64,000 nt of DNA from Zhenhengia yiwuensis (GCF_014384995.1 NZ_JACRSY010000006.1:90075-154074), one strand, 5' to 3'; shown: positions 1-8,769, counted from the stretch's first letter. Translations and numbers: made by a program. The notes: a model not told the origin generated them from the sequence alone.

Positions 1-476
1 AAGAAGTCGAAAGCCAAATAAATAAGAAATGGCCAAAATAAAATACTCCACCAATTTGCAAAGCTCATATAGAAGGTATTTAAAAAAGGCTGAAAATAAT
101 AAATGCCAATAAAGCATAATCCCATCCAAGCTAAGGAGAAGGGCAGACAAATAAGACCTTGATAATTACATTTAACAAGGGAGTAGTCCCAATATAAGAC
201 GTGAAAAAAGGTCTTAATTAAAAAACCACTGACGTATTCTACAGCTGTAGGGATAACAAGACACAGGACAAGCATGGCTATAGGACTTACCTTGAACAAA
301 TAGAGCATGGCAATTAAAAAAGTCATAGCAAAACCATACATGGGTTTAAAAGGTCCATATAAGAATCCCTCACTTTTAAAATGTCCATGTGTAAAGCGAG
401 CATAAATCTGTTCGATAAGATAACCTAAAAAGGAATAGAATAAGAAATTAAAGGTTAAATAATAAAGTGTAGACAT
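1..476 (-). CDS. CmpB-type (putative ABC transporter type IV, DUF1113) membrane protein, C-terminus cut by window edge
   Basis: A minus-strand reading frame stays open from an ATG at 476 to the window start (158 codons seen, no stop). A GAGGG ribosome site lies about 5 bases upstream of the ATG. The protein is very hydrophobic, with about five membrane segments, and carries the hallmarks of the PF06541 family: a GFLYGPFKPMYG stretch near residues 38-49, VEYVSG near residue 75, and WDYS. Members are small integral membrane proteins of unknown mechanism, common in Firmicutes. It lies 53 bp downstream of the aminotransferase gene on the same strand, so the two may be co-transcribed. Family call is firm; function is unknown. 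Confidence 0.75.
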   Translation of the reverse strand, partial: MSTLYYLTFNFLFYSFLGYLIEQIYARFTHGHFKSEGFLYGPFKPMYGFAMTFLIAMLYLFKVSPIAMLVLCLVIPTAVEYVSGFLIKTFFHVLYWDYSLVKCNYQGLICLPFSLAWMGLCFIGIYYFQPFLNTFYMSFANWWSILFWPFLIYLAFDF

Positions 477-529
477 AAAGACCCTCTTTCTAAATAGGTT
501 ATCTTTAATATCTACACTGATTGGAAATT

Positions 530-1702
530 TTATGCATCAAAAGCAGCTTTAAGCTGATTTAAAGCCTTCTCAAGTACAGCCTTTGGTACAGCAAAATTAA
601 GGCGAACAAACCCTACATGATCACTATCATAAGTTGTACCAGCATTTAGCCAGAGTTTAGCTTTTTGAGAGAGGAAGATCATGAGTTCATCTTGGCTATA
701 AGGAAGGGCGCTCATATCAATCCAAAGCAGATAAGTGCCTTCACAAGGTGTTACTTTTAGTAGAGGAAGTTCTTTCTTGATAAAGTTTAGAGCATCGTTA
801 CGATTCGCTTCCAAATAACTTATTAAGGCATCTACCCATTCGGCACCTTTTGTATAAGCTGCAATAAGGCTATCGATGGCAAGTGGTGATAAGTTATGAA
901 GAGAAAGGCAGTTAAGCTGAGCTGTAAACTGCTTTCTAATGGAAGGATTGGCAATAATGAAGTTGGCAGAACTTATACCGGATAAGTTGAACGTCTTACT
1001 TGGTGAAGTGCATACGATAAGCTGGTTTAAAATCTCAGGTGAAAGATTGCCCATAGAAGTATGCTGAGCATGGCTATAAATGAGGTCGTGATGGATTTCA
1101 TCTGACAGTATAAGGACATTGTATTGAACGCATAACTTACCTAACTGGGTAAGTTCTTTTTTTGTCCAAACACGGCCTACAGGGTTATGAGGATTGCAGA
1201 GAATAAAGGCTTTCACCTTTGGGTCTTTCAGCTTTTCTTCCAAATCTTCAAAGTTGATGGTGTATGTTCCTTCTTTATAAAGAAGCGCATTGTTAACAGG
1301 TACACATCCACTGTTTAAGATAGCTGTTTCAAAGTTATTATAGACAGGTTTTTGGATAATAACTTTGTCTCCTTTTGAAAGAAAGGTTTGTAAAGCCATA
1401 TACATACCACAGAGAATATTAGGTGTAGGGACGATCCAGTCTTTTTGAATGAGCCAGTTATGGCGGGAATGCATCCAGTGAATGATGGCATCATAGTAAG
1501 CATCAGGAATAAAAGTATAACCATAAATAGGGTGGCTCGTTCTTTTAACGATAGCCTCTTGCACACAAGGGGCTGTGGCGAAATCCATATCCGCTACCCA
1601 TAGGGATAAGACATCTTCAGGCATGTTATAGTAAGCTTTTGCATCGACTTTGTAGCAGTTTGTATGTAGGCGGTCTAGAGGATGGTCAAAATCATAATTC
1701 AT
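530..1702 (-). CDS. patB: MalY/PatB family PLP-dependent aminotransferase (probable cystathionine beta-lyase)
   Basis: This is a 390-residue fold-type I PLP enzyme. The PLP lysine sits in SPSKTFNLSG (about residue 235) and the cofactor-binding SDEIHHDL and CNPHNPVGR motifs are intact. MalY/PatB proteins cleave cystathionine or cysteine conjugates (C-S lyase) and some also have regulatory roles. Length is normal for the family. The frame is open 12 codons further upstream, but the ATG at 1702 follows AGGAG at good spacing and gives the usual MNYDFDHP start. An inverted repeat overlies its likely -10 box. It is divergent from spoIIR. Substrate cannot be told from sequence. Confidence 0.85.
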   Translation of the reverse strand: MNYDFDHPLDRLHTNCYKVDAKAYYNMPEDVLSLWVADMDFATAPCVQEAIVKRTSHPIYGYTFIPDAYYDAIIHWMHSRHNWLIQKDWIVPTPNILCGMYMALQTFLSKGDKVIIQKPVYNNFETAILNSGCVPVNNALLYKEGTYTINFEDLEEKLKDPKVKAFILCNPHNPVGRVWTKKELTQLGKLCVQYNVLILSDEIHHDLIYSHAQHTSMGNLSPEILNQLIVCTSPSKTFNLSGISSANFIIANPSIRKQFTAQLNCLSLHNLSPLAIDSLIAAYTKGAEWVDALISYLEANRNDALNFIKKELPLLKVTPCEGTYLLWIDMSALPYSQDELMIFLSQKAKLWLNAGTTYDSDHVGFVRLNFAVPKAVLEKALNQLKAAFDA

Positions 1703-1720
1703 AATAAACACTCCTTTTTT

Positions 1721-1749
1721 AGAGTATAAGGTTAACATTATTATACTCT
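1721..1749. promoter_or_regulatory. Inverted repeat over the probable -10 of the patB-like gene
   Basis: AGAGTATAA at 1721-1729 and TTATACTCT at 1741-1749 form a perfect 9-bp inverted repeat with an 11-bp centre. On the minus strand the right arm contains TATAAT (1745-1740), a plausible -10 for the aminotransferase gene starting at 1702. The position suits a repressor operator. This is inference; no regulator gene is adjacent. Confidence 0.4.
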
Positions 1750-1785
1750 ATAGTTTGAAAAAACTAAAAATATATTTAAATTAAG

Positions 1786-1813
1786 GTATAAAAATATAGG
1801 TTATGGTAATACT
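1786..1813 (+). promoter_or_regulatory. Candidate sporulation sigma-F-type promoter of spoIIR
   Basis: GTATA (1786-1790) and GGTAATACT (1805-1813) match the GYATA and GGNNANAMT elements described for sigma-F/sigma-G promoters. The 14-bp spacer is a little short. spoIIR is transcribed by sigma-F in studied spore formers, so the context agrees. Confidence 0.45.
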
Positions 1814-1843
1814 CCTATTAGATTATTTGAGGAGGTTATGACC

Positions 1844-2482
1844 ATGACAAAGTTTATCAATAAATATTGGTTAGAAGTTGTTTACATATCAAGTGTGATC
1901 TGTTTTATGCTTGCTTTTTCTTTCTTCTTAATGACGGATTATGCACAGACTATTTCTTCAGGTTTAAGTGAAAGTGTTATTCGCTTCCATGTCATTGCGA
2001 ATAGTGATACCACAGAGGATCAGCTCCTTAAGGAGAATGTACGTGACGCAGTGCTTATGTATATGGAACCTATCTTAGCAGATTCTCCTAGTATTGAAGA
2101 GACACGTAGTCGTATTAATGATCATATGGATGAGATTACCCAGGTCGCACAGACTATTATTACGAACTGGGGTAAGGACTATAGTGTTTATACAGAGCTT
2201 ACACATGAAGATTTCCCAACGAAGTCTTATGGAGATATTGTATTCCCTGCGGGCAACTACGAGGCATGCCGTATTGTGATTGGAGAAGGTAAGGGACAAA
2301 ACTGGTGGTGTGTCATGTTTCCACCTTTATGCTATGTAGATGCCGCAACAGGCGTGGTGCCTTTAGAAGGCAAAGAAGAGTTACAAGAAAACCTTACAAA
2401 AGAACAATATGATATTGTAGCTTTCCAAGCAGATAAACCTTATGATATAAGATTTAAAATTGTAGAATGGCTCGGTAAATAG
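1844..2482 (+). CDS. spoIIR: Stage II sporulation protein R
   Basis: This 212-residue protein has one N-terminal membrane/signal segment (about residues 9-31) followed by the SpoIIR hallmark RFHVIANSDT and the KENVRDAV stretch. SpoIIR is secreted from the forespore and triggers SpoIIGA to process pro-sigma-E in the mother cell, so its presence points to an endospore former. An in-frame ATG at 1838 is only 2 bases from GGAGG; the ATG at 1844 has 8-base spacing and is preferred. Upstream is a sigma-F-like promoter. The stop codon lies inside the loop of a terminator hairpin. Confidence 0.95.
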   Translation: MTKFINKYWLEVVYISSVICFMLAFSFFLMTDYAQTISSGLSESVIRFHVIANSDTTEDQLLKENVRDAVLMYMEPILADSPSIEETRSRINDHMDEITQVAQTIITNWGKDYSVYTELTHEDFPTKSYGDIVFPAGNYEACRIVIGEGKGQNWWCVMFPPLCYVDAATGVVPLEGKEELQENLTKEQYDIVAFQADKPYDIRFKIVEWLGK

Positions 2483-2496
2483 AGCCATTTTTTATT
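2466..2496 (+). terminator. Rho-independent terminator of spoIIR
   Basis: AATGGCTC and GAGCCATT pair around an 8-base loop that includes the spoIIR stop codon, followed by a T-rich run (TTTTTATTTT). Confidence 0.85.
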
Positions 2497-2530
2497 TTAC
2501 ATGGAGACAATGCACAAATGGGGGCAAGTC

Positions 2531-2559
2531 TTGAATATTTATAATAAAAGTAATACAAT
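2531..2559 (+). promoter_or_regulatory. Sigma-A promoter for ddl-murI operon
   Basis: TTGAAT (2531-2536), a 17-bp spacer and TACAAT (2554-2559) lie about 40 bp before the ddl start and after the spoIIR terminator. Spacing is ideal and both boxes are close to consensus. Confidence 0.6.
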
Positions 2560-2595
2560 TAAGCTTAAGCGTATAAGTGAAGGGAGAAAGTAAGA

Positions 2596-3645
2596 ATGAA
2601 AGAAAGTGTATTACTCCTATTTGGGGGGCAATCATCTGAACATGAAGTATCTTTAAAATCCGTTACAACTGTAATGAAGCATATAGATCATAGTAAATTT
2701 GAAGTTTATCCTGTAGGGATTACCAAAGAGGGAAGATGGTTACTCTATACAGGTAATAACCCAGACTTTACCTGCAATAGATGGCAAGAAGTAGGTATTC
2801 CGGCTGTTCTTAGTCCAGATGCCACTCAAAGAAGCCTTGTTGTATTAAAAGAGGAAGAAGTACCCGTTTACATTAAAATAGATAAGATATTCCCAGTATT
2901 ACATGGAAGAAATGGTGAAGATGGTACCGTCCAAGGTCTATTTGAACTTGCACAAATTCCATTTGTAGGTTGCGGGGTATTAGCTTCTGCAGTTTCTATG
3001 GACAAAGCCTTCACTAAAATAGTAGTGAAAGAAAAAGGTGTGCCTCAAGCAAACTTCGTACTTGTTTATGAGAGAGAATTAAAAGACGAAGAAGCAGTAG
3101 TGAGCAAAATTGAAGCGGCTTTCCCTTATCCATACTTCATTAAACCAGCTAATGCAGGTTCATCTGTAGGCATTTCAAAAGCAGCGAATAAAGTAGAACT
3201 TTTAGCAGGTCTTAAACTTGCTTTTGAGCATGACTGTAAAGTGCTTGTAGAAGAGACCATTGTAGGACGTGAAGTAGAGACTGCAGTACTTGGTAATGGC
3301 GATATAGAAGTATCGGGTGTAGGTGAAATTTTCTCAGCGGCAGAGTTCTATGATTATGATGGGAAATATAATAACCCAGATTCTAAAACGGTAGTGGATG
3401 CAGACTTAGATCCTGCTATTAAAGAGCAAATTAGACGTTATGCAAAAGATGTATTTGAAGCAGTAGAAGGTAAAGGAATTTCTAGGGTAGACTTCTTTGT
3501 TAAAGAAGATGGAGGTATTATCTTTAATGAGATCAATACACTTCCTGGCTTTACTTCTATTAGTATGTACCCAATGCTTTGGAGAGCAGCAGGTATAGAG
3601 ACAAAAGACCTTATTACAAGATTACTAGATTTAGCATGCCTGTAA
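2596..3645 (+). CDS. ddl: D-alanine--D-alanine ligase
   Basis: This 349-residue ATP-grasp enzyme makes the D-Ala-D-Ala dipeptide of peptidoglycan in the cytoplasm. The N-terminal GGQSSEHEVSL loop, the NAGSSVGISKA serine loop (about residue 187), the EFYDYDGKY segment with the tyrosine typical of D-Ala-D-Ala rather than D-Ala-D-Lac ligases, and the C-terminal INTLPGFTSISMYP Mg/ATP motif are all present. It starts the cluster ddl-murI-DUF1934-galU; murI follows after 10 bp, indicating an operon driven from the promoter at 2531. Confidence 0.95.
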   Translation: MKESVLLLFGGQSSEHEVSLKSVTTVMKHIDHSKFEVYPVGITKEGRWLLYTGNNPDFTCNRWQEVGIPAVLSPDATQRSLVVLKEEEVPVYIKIDKIFPVLHGRNGEDGTVQGLFELAQIPFVGCGVLASAVSMDKAFTKIVVKEKGVPQANFVLVYERELKDEEAVVSKIEAAFPYPYFIKPANAGSSVGISKAANKVELLAGLKLAFEHDCKVLVEETIVGREVETAVLGNGDIEVSGVGEIFSAAEFYDYDGKYNNPDSKTVVDADLDPAIKEQIRRYAKDVFEAVEGKGISRVDFFVKEDGGIIFNEINTLPGFTSISMYPMLWRAAGIETKDLITRLLDLACL

Positions 3646-3655
3646 GGAGAACGTT

Positions 3656-4462
3656 ATGGATAAAAGACCAATAGGCATTTTTGACTCAGGAGTAGGTGGG
3701 CTCACTGTAGTTAAAGCTGTCATGGAAAGGCTTAGTAATGAATCAATCATCTATTTTGGTGATACAGCGAGAGTGCCTTATGGAAGTAAGTCAAAAGAGA
3801 CTGTTACAAAGTTTTCAGCACAAATTATTCGTTTTTTACAAACTAAAGATGTTAAAGCCATTATTATTGCCTGTAATACAGTAAATTCCAACTGTATTGA
3901 AGAGCTAAGAGCATTATTCCCAGGTCTTCCTATAGAAGGAGTAGTAGAACCGGGTGTACGTATGGCTCTTAAGGCAACAGAGAATAATAAAATTGGTATC
4001 ATAGGGACAGAGGCGACTGTAGCAAGTGGTAAGTATCCCGAGCTTCTTAAAGCAGAAAGACCAGAGCTTGAAGTGTATGATAGAGCTTGCCCACTTTTTG
4101 TACCATTAGTAGAAGAAGGTTGGGCGCAGCACAAAATCACAAAAGAAGTTATAGAAGAGTACCTTCTTCCACTAGCAAGTACAGGTATTGATAGCCTTAT
4201 TTTAGGATGTACCCACTACCCAATGCTTACTGAGCAAATTGGAAAGGTATTAGGGCCTTCTATTAAACTGATTAATCCAGCTACAGAAGCAGCTTTTAAT
4301 ATTAAAAGACTTCTTAAAAGTACAGATAAACAAAGTGATGGGGAGGTTGCTACATATAAATTCTATGTGAGTGATCATCCAAGTCGTATGCAGAAGATGG
4401 CTCAAATCTTTTTAGATTATCCCGTTACACAAGTAGAAAAAGTAGATATTGAATCTTACTAA
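3656..4462 (+). CDS. murI: Glutamate racemase
   Basis: This 268-residue cofactor-independent racemase supplies D-glutamate for peptidoglycan. The catalytic pair of cysteines is present: Cys73 in IIACNTVNS and a second near residue 184 in LGCTHYP. Asp10-Ser11 in IFDSGVGG bind the substrate. The ACNTVN variant replaces the more common ACNTAT. It is translated from an AAGGAG site 10 bp after ddl, so both D-amino-acid steps of wall synthesis are paired in one operon. Confidence 0.95.
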   Translation: MDKRPIGIFDSGVGGLTVVKAVMERLSNESIIYFGDTARVPYGSKSKETVTKFSAQIIRFLQTKDVKAIIIACNTVNSNCIEELRALFPGLPIEGVVEPGVRMALKATENNKIGIIGTEATVASGKYPELLKAERPELEVYDRACPLFVPLVEEGWAQHKITKEVIEEYLLPLASTGIDSLILGCTHYPMLTEQIGKVLGPSIKLINPATEAAFNIKRLLKSTDKQSDGEVATYKFYVSDHPSRMQKMAQIFLDYPVTQVEKVDIESY

Positions 4463-4502
4463 AGTATGATCAAGTAAAGAGTAGCATAAAGATGGGGGTG
4501 TC

Positions 4503-4528
4503 ATGTTCCGTTAAGCTTAGCGGAGCAT
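4503..4528. repeat. 26-bp near-perfect palindrome between murI and the DUF1934 gene
   Basis: ATGTTCCG and CGGAGCAT flank a TTAAGCTTAG core, forming a long hairpin with one G-T mismatch. No T-run follows, so it is probably a processing, attenuation or protein-binding site rather than a full terminator. Confidence 0.45.
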
Positions 4529-4563
4529 CCACTCTCATTTTTGATAGTGCAGAAGGAGAAAAT

Positions 4564-4977
4564 ATGCAGAACTTAAAATTAAAACTTGTCACATCTCAGC
4601 AGTATGAGGAACATGATAATGTAGATGAAATGATTATAGAGGGGGTAGTAGCAGAACGTAATGGCAGTTCTTACATTACTTTCAAGCAAGTTGACCCTCA
4701 TTATAATGTAACGATTAACAACTTAGTTAAAATTAAAAATGGTATTGTTTCGATTAAACGCAGTGGAGCCCTTGAATCTACTATGATTTTTGACGTAGAG
4801 AAACCTTATGCAACCCATTATGAGACACCTTATGGTAAACTTAATATTTATGTGACTACGCATGAAATTGAAAGTGAAATCTCAGAAAAAGATGTAAACT
4901 TAAAGATAAAATACGAAATGATGATGCAAGGTAAAAAAATAAGTGATAATATATATTGTATTGAGAGAGTAAAGTAG
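4564..4977 (+). CDS. DUF1934 (YwiB-like) small beta-barrel protein
   Basis: This 137-residue cytoplasmic protein matches DUF1934 along its length: an N-terminal DEMIIEGVVAERNGSSYITF segment, a central IKRSGALESTMIF strand and the conserved YETPYGKLNIYV motif. The family has a calycin-like barrel fold and no proven function. The frame is open 24 codons further upstream, but those would cross the palindrome at 4503-4528; the ATG at 4564 follows AGAAGGAG at proper spacing. It sits between murI and galU, suggesting a wall-related housekeeping role (inference). Confidence 0.8.
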   Translation: MQNLKLKLVTSQQYEEHDNVDEMIIEGVVAERNGSSYITFKQVDPHYNVTINNLVKIKNGIVSIKRSGALESTMIFDVEKPYATHYETPYGKLNIYVTTHEIESEISEKDVNLKIKYEMMMQGKKISDNIYCIERVK

Positions 4978-5033
4978 AGTGTTATAGGGAAAAGCAAAGC
5001 AAAAAGAAAAAGAGAATAAAAGAGGTTTGAAAG

Positions 5034-5903
5034 ATGAAAATTAAAAAAGCGATTATACCAGCGGCAGGATTAGGGACAAGATTTTTACCCGCTACAAAGG
5101 CACAGCCTAAGGAAATGCTTCCAATAGTGGATAAACCAACTATTCAGTACATTGTAGAGGAAGCAGTAGCTTCTGGTATTGAAGATATTATTATTGTTAC
5201 AGGTAGAACTAAAAAGTCTATTGAAGATCACTTTGATAAGTCTGTAGAACTTGAGATGGAACTTGAGAAACATGGTAAAGATGAACTTCTTGAGATTGCA
5301 AGATCCGTATCTGAAATCGCCAATATTTATTACATTAGACAAAAAGAGCCAAAAGGGCTTGGACATGCAGTACTCACTGCAAAAACTTTTATTGGGGATG
5401 AGCCTTTTGCAGTTTTACTAGGGGATGATGTGATTACATCAGAAGTACCTTGCTTAAAGCAAATGATGGACATGTATGAACAGTATGAATCAACGATCTT
5501 AGGGGTTCAGACAGTGGCAGAAGATCAAGTGAATAAATATGGTATTGTGCAAGGGGCACAAGTTGCTGATAGAATGTATACAGTAGAAAATATGGTAGAG
5601 AAGCCAAAAATCGGAGAAGCACCTTCTAATGTGGCGGTTCTTGGTCGTTACATTATTACACCAGCTATTTTTCCATTACTTGAGAAACAAGAAGCTGGTG
5701 CAGGTGGTGAGATTCAGCTTACAGATGCACTTTGTAAGTTAGCTGGGCAAGAGAAAATGTATGCCTATGACTTTATTGGTAGACGTTATGATGTAGGAAG
5801 TAAGATTGGTTTCCTGCAAGCTACTGTAGATTTTGCACTTGATCGCGCTGATTTACGTGATGAATTTATGACTTATTTAAAGGAAGTTGTAAGTAAAGCA
5901 TAA
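5034..5903 (+). CDS. galU: UTP--glucose-1-phosphate uridylyltransferase
   Basis: This 289-residue nucleotidyltransferase makes UDP-glucose from UTP and glucose-1-phosphate, feeding galE and the glycan clusters downstream. It shows the GalU signature AAGLGTRFLPATKAQPKEM (about residues 10-28), VDKPTIQYIVEEA, the LLGDDV metal/nucleotide site near residue 130 and VEKP. No promoter is visible in the 56 bp before it, so it is probably read with the preceding genes. A strong terminator follows. Confidence 0.95.
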   Translation: MKIKKAIIPAAGLGTRFLPATKAQPKEMLPIVDKPTIQYIVEEAVASGIEDIIIVTGRTKKSIEDHFDKSVELEMELEKHGKDELLEIARSVSEIANIYYIRQKEPKGLGHAVLTAKTFIGDEPFAVLLGDDVITSEVPCLKQMMDMYEQYESTILGVQTVAEDQVNKYGIVQGAQVADRMYTVENMVEKPKIGEAPSNVAVLGRYIITPAIFPLLEKQEAGAGGEIQLTDALCKLAGQEKMYAYDFIGRRYDVGSKIGFLQATVDFALDRADLRDEFMTYLKEVVSKA

Positions 5904-5983
5904 GATCGAATACCATAACTTGCCTGTTGATAAGAAAGACAAGGTTTCGTTATAATAGGGGGGAATCAAGCATTATCCCCTTA

Positions 5984-6026
5984 AATAACCCATAACTCGT
6001 ATAAAGAGTTATGGGTTATTTTTTTT
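5984..6026 (+). terminator. Rho-independent terminator after galU
   Basis: A perfect 15-bp stem (5984-5998 with 6006-6020, CCATAACTC/GAGTTATGG core), a 7-base loop and a run of eight T residues close the wall-precursor operon. Confidence 0.95.
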
Positions 6027-6215
6027 ATATCTTAATTAAATTTTTACTGCCATTTAAATTTTTAAGTAATTATTACGAAATATTAAATGAGACAAGGTAA
6101 AAGAAAAAATTTCCATATTGTAATTACTTAGGGGATACCCCTTGAAAATACAAGGGAAAACCATAATTGGTTAATGTTGGTAGGTTACATAAATATTACA
6201 ATGTCATAAAAAAGC

Positions 6216-6245
6216 TTGATAATACTTAGATATATCTTGTATAAT
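6216..6245 (+). promoter_or_regulatory. Strong sigma-A promoter and long 5' leader of S-layer-type gene 1
   Basis: TTGATA (6216-6221), an 18-bp spacer and TATAAT (6240-6245) predict a start near 6252 and a leader of about 140 nt before the GGGAGG site at 6379. Long leaders are common on stable S-layer mRNAs. The rest of the 487-bp gap 5904-6390 holds the galU terminator and two overlapping hairpins at 6130-6156; no gene was seen in it. Confidence 0.7.
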
Positions 6246-6390
6246 CGGACTGTGAAACAAAAAAGATGTGCAATTTACAAGGTGTTTTATTTTATTATAA
6301 ATATATTAAAAAATATTAAATAAATATTACAAAACATTACATACACATAACCTTGTAATTGCCTAACGACAACTTAAGGGAGGCTTAATT

Positions 6391-8520
6391 ATGAAATTAC
6401 GTCAAAAATTAGCTATGGTATTAGCTGCAGCTATGGTAGTAACAGCAGTACCAGTAACAACAATGGCTAAATCAACAAATGAAATGAATAAAGTAGTATC
6501 TATTGTAGAAGGTACTATTTTAGATGCAACTAAAGGTGTTGCATTAGATATGCAATTTGATGCAAATCAAACAACTCAAGATACAACAACAACATTCTTC
6601 TTAAAAACAGAAGATTTTGAGTTTGACAAAGATGCTTATACAACAGCTAATCAAACAACAGGTGTATACGTAGATGCAACAACAGGTCTTAAAGTAGAAA
6701 TCTTATCAAAAACAGAAGCTAAAGTAACAGTACCAGTAAAGGTAGCTGGAAATAAAGTTTCTATTCCTGTATACGGTAAAGTATTAAAAGGTAACCCAGC
6801 AATCGTTGTAGATGGTGAAGATTCATTAGCTACATCAGGTAAATATGCATTAACGGGTTCAGAAGTTGTAACAGATAAAGCTTTAGTAGCAACAGCTGGT
6901 TCAGCTAAAAACATTTCTGTAGATGGCGAAGGCCAAATCGCAGATATTACAGTTGAAGAAAAAACTGCTGGAGCACTTAAAAACGGTAGTGTAATCACAG
7001 TATCACTTCCAAATAGCTCAGACTTAGACTTTAAACTTGGTTCAGATATCAAAGTTGAAGGGCTTAGAGGGCTTGCTGGTCAAGATGTAAAAGTAAAAGC
7101 TCAGTACCGTGATAATGATAAAAAAGTATTAGAACTTACAGTAGAAGGTATTACTTCATCTGCATCAAGAGGCGGAATTAAAATCAAAGGGATCGAAGTT
7201 CAAGCTGAAAACCCAAGATACGAAGTAAAAACTGGTGAAGTAAAAGTAGCAGTTAAAGCTGACAAAATGGAAGATGCTAAATTAGTAGTGGCTAACGTAG
7301 CTGACTTCGGTGTTAAACTTAACGTTGAAGAAGAAGTTGAAGTTGTAGCTGGTAAAGATGGTAAAACTGTAAAAGTTACATTAGAAGAAAATGCAATTGC
7401 AAGCTTAAATAAACGTCAAGATGTTTACTTCGAATTAGAAGGCGCAAACATTGTTAAAGATACACTTAAAGTAACTGAAGGTGCAGAAGGCATCTTAACT
7501 CAAGAAACAGAAAAAGACGAAGTTACAGGTCTTACATTAGATACAGCTAAACTTAGCGATACAAAAGCAAACAAAGTTGTATTCGAATTCGAAGTTGAAG
7601 GTAAAGCGAGCCAAACTGGTGATGTTGTATTAGTAGCATCAAGCAGAAACTTTGAAAAAGATATCGAACTTAAAGTTGGTACAGTTAAAGAAGCTGTTAA
7701 AGTAGAAGCAGAAGCTATGACTGTTAAAGTTGGTCTTAAAGGTCAAAAAGGTGGGAAAGTAGTTATCACTGAAACAGAAGCTGAAATGTTACCACGTGGT
7801 AAAGAAATCGTAGTTGAAGTAGCTAAAGATAAAGCTAACGGTATCCATGTAGTAGATGCTAAAGTAGAAGCTAAAGATGTTCAAATTAAAAATGTAAAAG
7901 TTAAAGATGGTAAAATTACATTTACAATTGATAGAACATCAAACGAAGCTGGTACAATCACAATTACAGATATCAAAGTAGATACAGATAGAACTGTTCC
8001 AGAAGGTTCATTCGATTTAACAATCGGTGGTTCAGCAATTTCTAAACATGCAGATGATGTAATCACAGCTGAAGACTTCTTAGTAGTTGGTACTCCAAAC
8101 ACAGAAGACAATACATCTAACGGTCTTAAAAAAGGTACAGGTATCTTCAAAGTTGGAGAAAGAAAATACACAGTAAATGGTGAAGTGAAAGAAATGGATG
8201 CAGCACCATATGTTGCTAAATCAAATCGTGTAATGGTACCAGTTAAATACGTATCAGACGTATTTGGTGTAAATGGTAAAGATGTATTATTCTCTAAAGA
8301 AAATGGTGGAACAATCACTATCTTCGCTGGTAGCCGTGTACTTCAAGTAGTAAACGGAAGCAACATTGCACTTGTAAATGGTGTTAAAGTTCCTATGGAT
8401 GAAAAAGTAACAATTATCGATGGTAGAACATATGTACCAGTAGGTGAAATGGCTAGACTATTAAACGTAGAAGTTGAATGGTCAAACGAAACAAAAACAG
8501 CTACATTTACAAATAGATAA
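6391..8520 (+). CDS. Secreted S-layer-type surface protein 1 with C-terminal stalk domain
   Basis: A clear Sec signal peptide (residues 1-26, cleavage after TTMA) precedes about 560 residues of Lys/Val/Glu/Thr-rich beta-strand repeats and a C-terminal copper-amine-oxidase-N-like 'stalk' domain (about 585-708, with NRVMVPVKYVS and GRTYVPVGEMA). The 709-residue protein lacks SLH motifs. Codon use is narrow (ACA, GTA, AAA, GCT), the ribosome site GGGAGG is strong, and the gene has its own promoter and terminator, all fitting a major surface protein. The first 95 nt are identical to the paralogue at 10027. An S-layer role is inferred from size, expression signals and neighbours. Confidence 0.75.
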   Translation: MKLRQKLAMVLAAAMVVTAVPVTTMAKSTNEMNKVVSIVEGTILDATKGVALDMQFDANQTTQDTTTTFFLKTEDFEFDKDAYTTANQTTGVYVDATTGLKVEILSKTEAKVTVPVKVAGNKVSIPVYGKVLKGNPAIVVDGEDSLATSGKYALTGSEVVTDKALVATAGSAKNISVDGEGQIADITVEEKTAGALKNGSVITVSLPNSSDLDFKLGSDIKVEGLRGLAGQDVKVKAQYRDNDKKVLELTVEGITSSASRGGIKIKGIEVQAENPRYEVKTGEVKVAVKADKMEDAKLVVANVADFGVKLNVEEEVEVVAGKDGKTVKVTLEENAIASLNKRQDVYFELEGANIVKDTLKVTEGAEGILTQETEKDEVTGLTLDTAKLSDTKANKVVFEFEVEGKASQTGDVVLVASSRNFEKDIELKVGTVKEAVKVEAEAMTVKVGLKGQKGGKVVITETEAEMLPRGKEIVVEVAKDKANGIHVVDAKVEAKDVQIKNVKVKDGKITFTIDRTSNEAGTITITDIKVDTDRTVPEGSFDLTIGGSAISKHADDVITAEDFLVVGTPNTEDNTSNGLKKGTGIFKVGERKYTVNGEVKEMDAAPYVAKSNRVMVPVKYVSDVFGVNGKDVLFSKENGGTITIFAGSRVLQVVNGSNIALVNGVKVPMDEKVTIIDGRTYVPVGEMARLLNVEVEWSNETKTATFTNR

Positions 8521-8544
8521 TTTTAATGAATAACTACCCCTTCA

Positions 8545-8579
8545 AAAGAGGCATAGGCTTAAGGCTTATGTCTCTTTTT
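8545..8579 (+). terminator. Terminator after S-layer-type gene 1
   Basis: AAGAGGCATAGGC pairs with GGCTTATGTCTCTT across a TTAA loop, followed by TTTTTG. Confidence 0.8.
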
Positions 8580-8638
8580 GTTATATAGAAGGTAGAATAA
8601 TAGGTGGGGTTTTTAAGGAATTTAAGTAAAAGGGGATA

Positions 8639-8663
8639 CATTAATATTGTTTTAATATTAATG
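8639..8663. repeat. Perfect 10-bp inverted repeat upstream of the stalk-protein gene
   Basis: CATTAATATT and AATATTAATG flank a GTTTT loop just before a TTGACT element (8676). No GC pairs in the stem core and no T-run, so an operator or AT-rich promoter element is likelier than a terminator. Confidence 0.4.
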
Positions 8664-8769
8664 TAATATTAAGTTTTGACTACAGTAGTTGAATAACTTT
8701 AAAGTCAATAATATACTTGTATTAATCAAGGAAATCAATCTAGTGATTTTACATAAGGAGGCAATGATA

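Noticed and set aside
4503..4528. Palindrome after murI as a terminator
   Set aside because: The stem is strong but no T-run follows, and the next gene has no separate promoter. It is kept only as a repeat.
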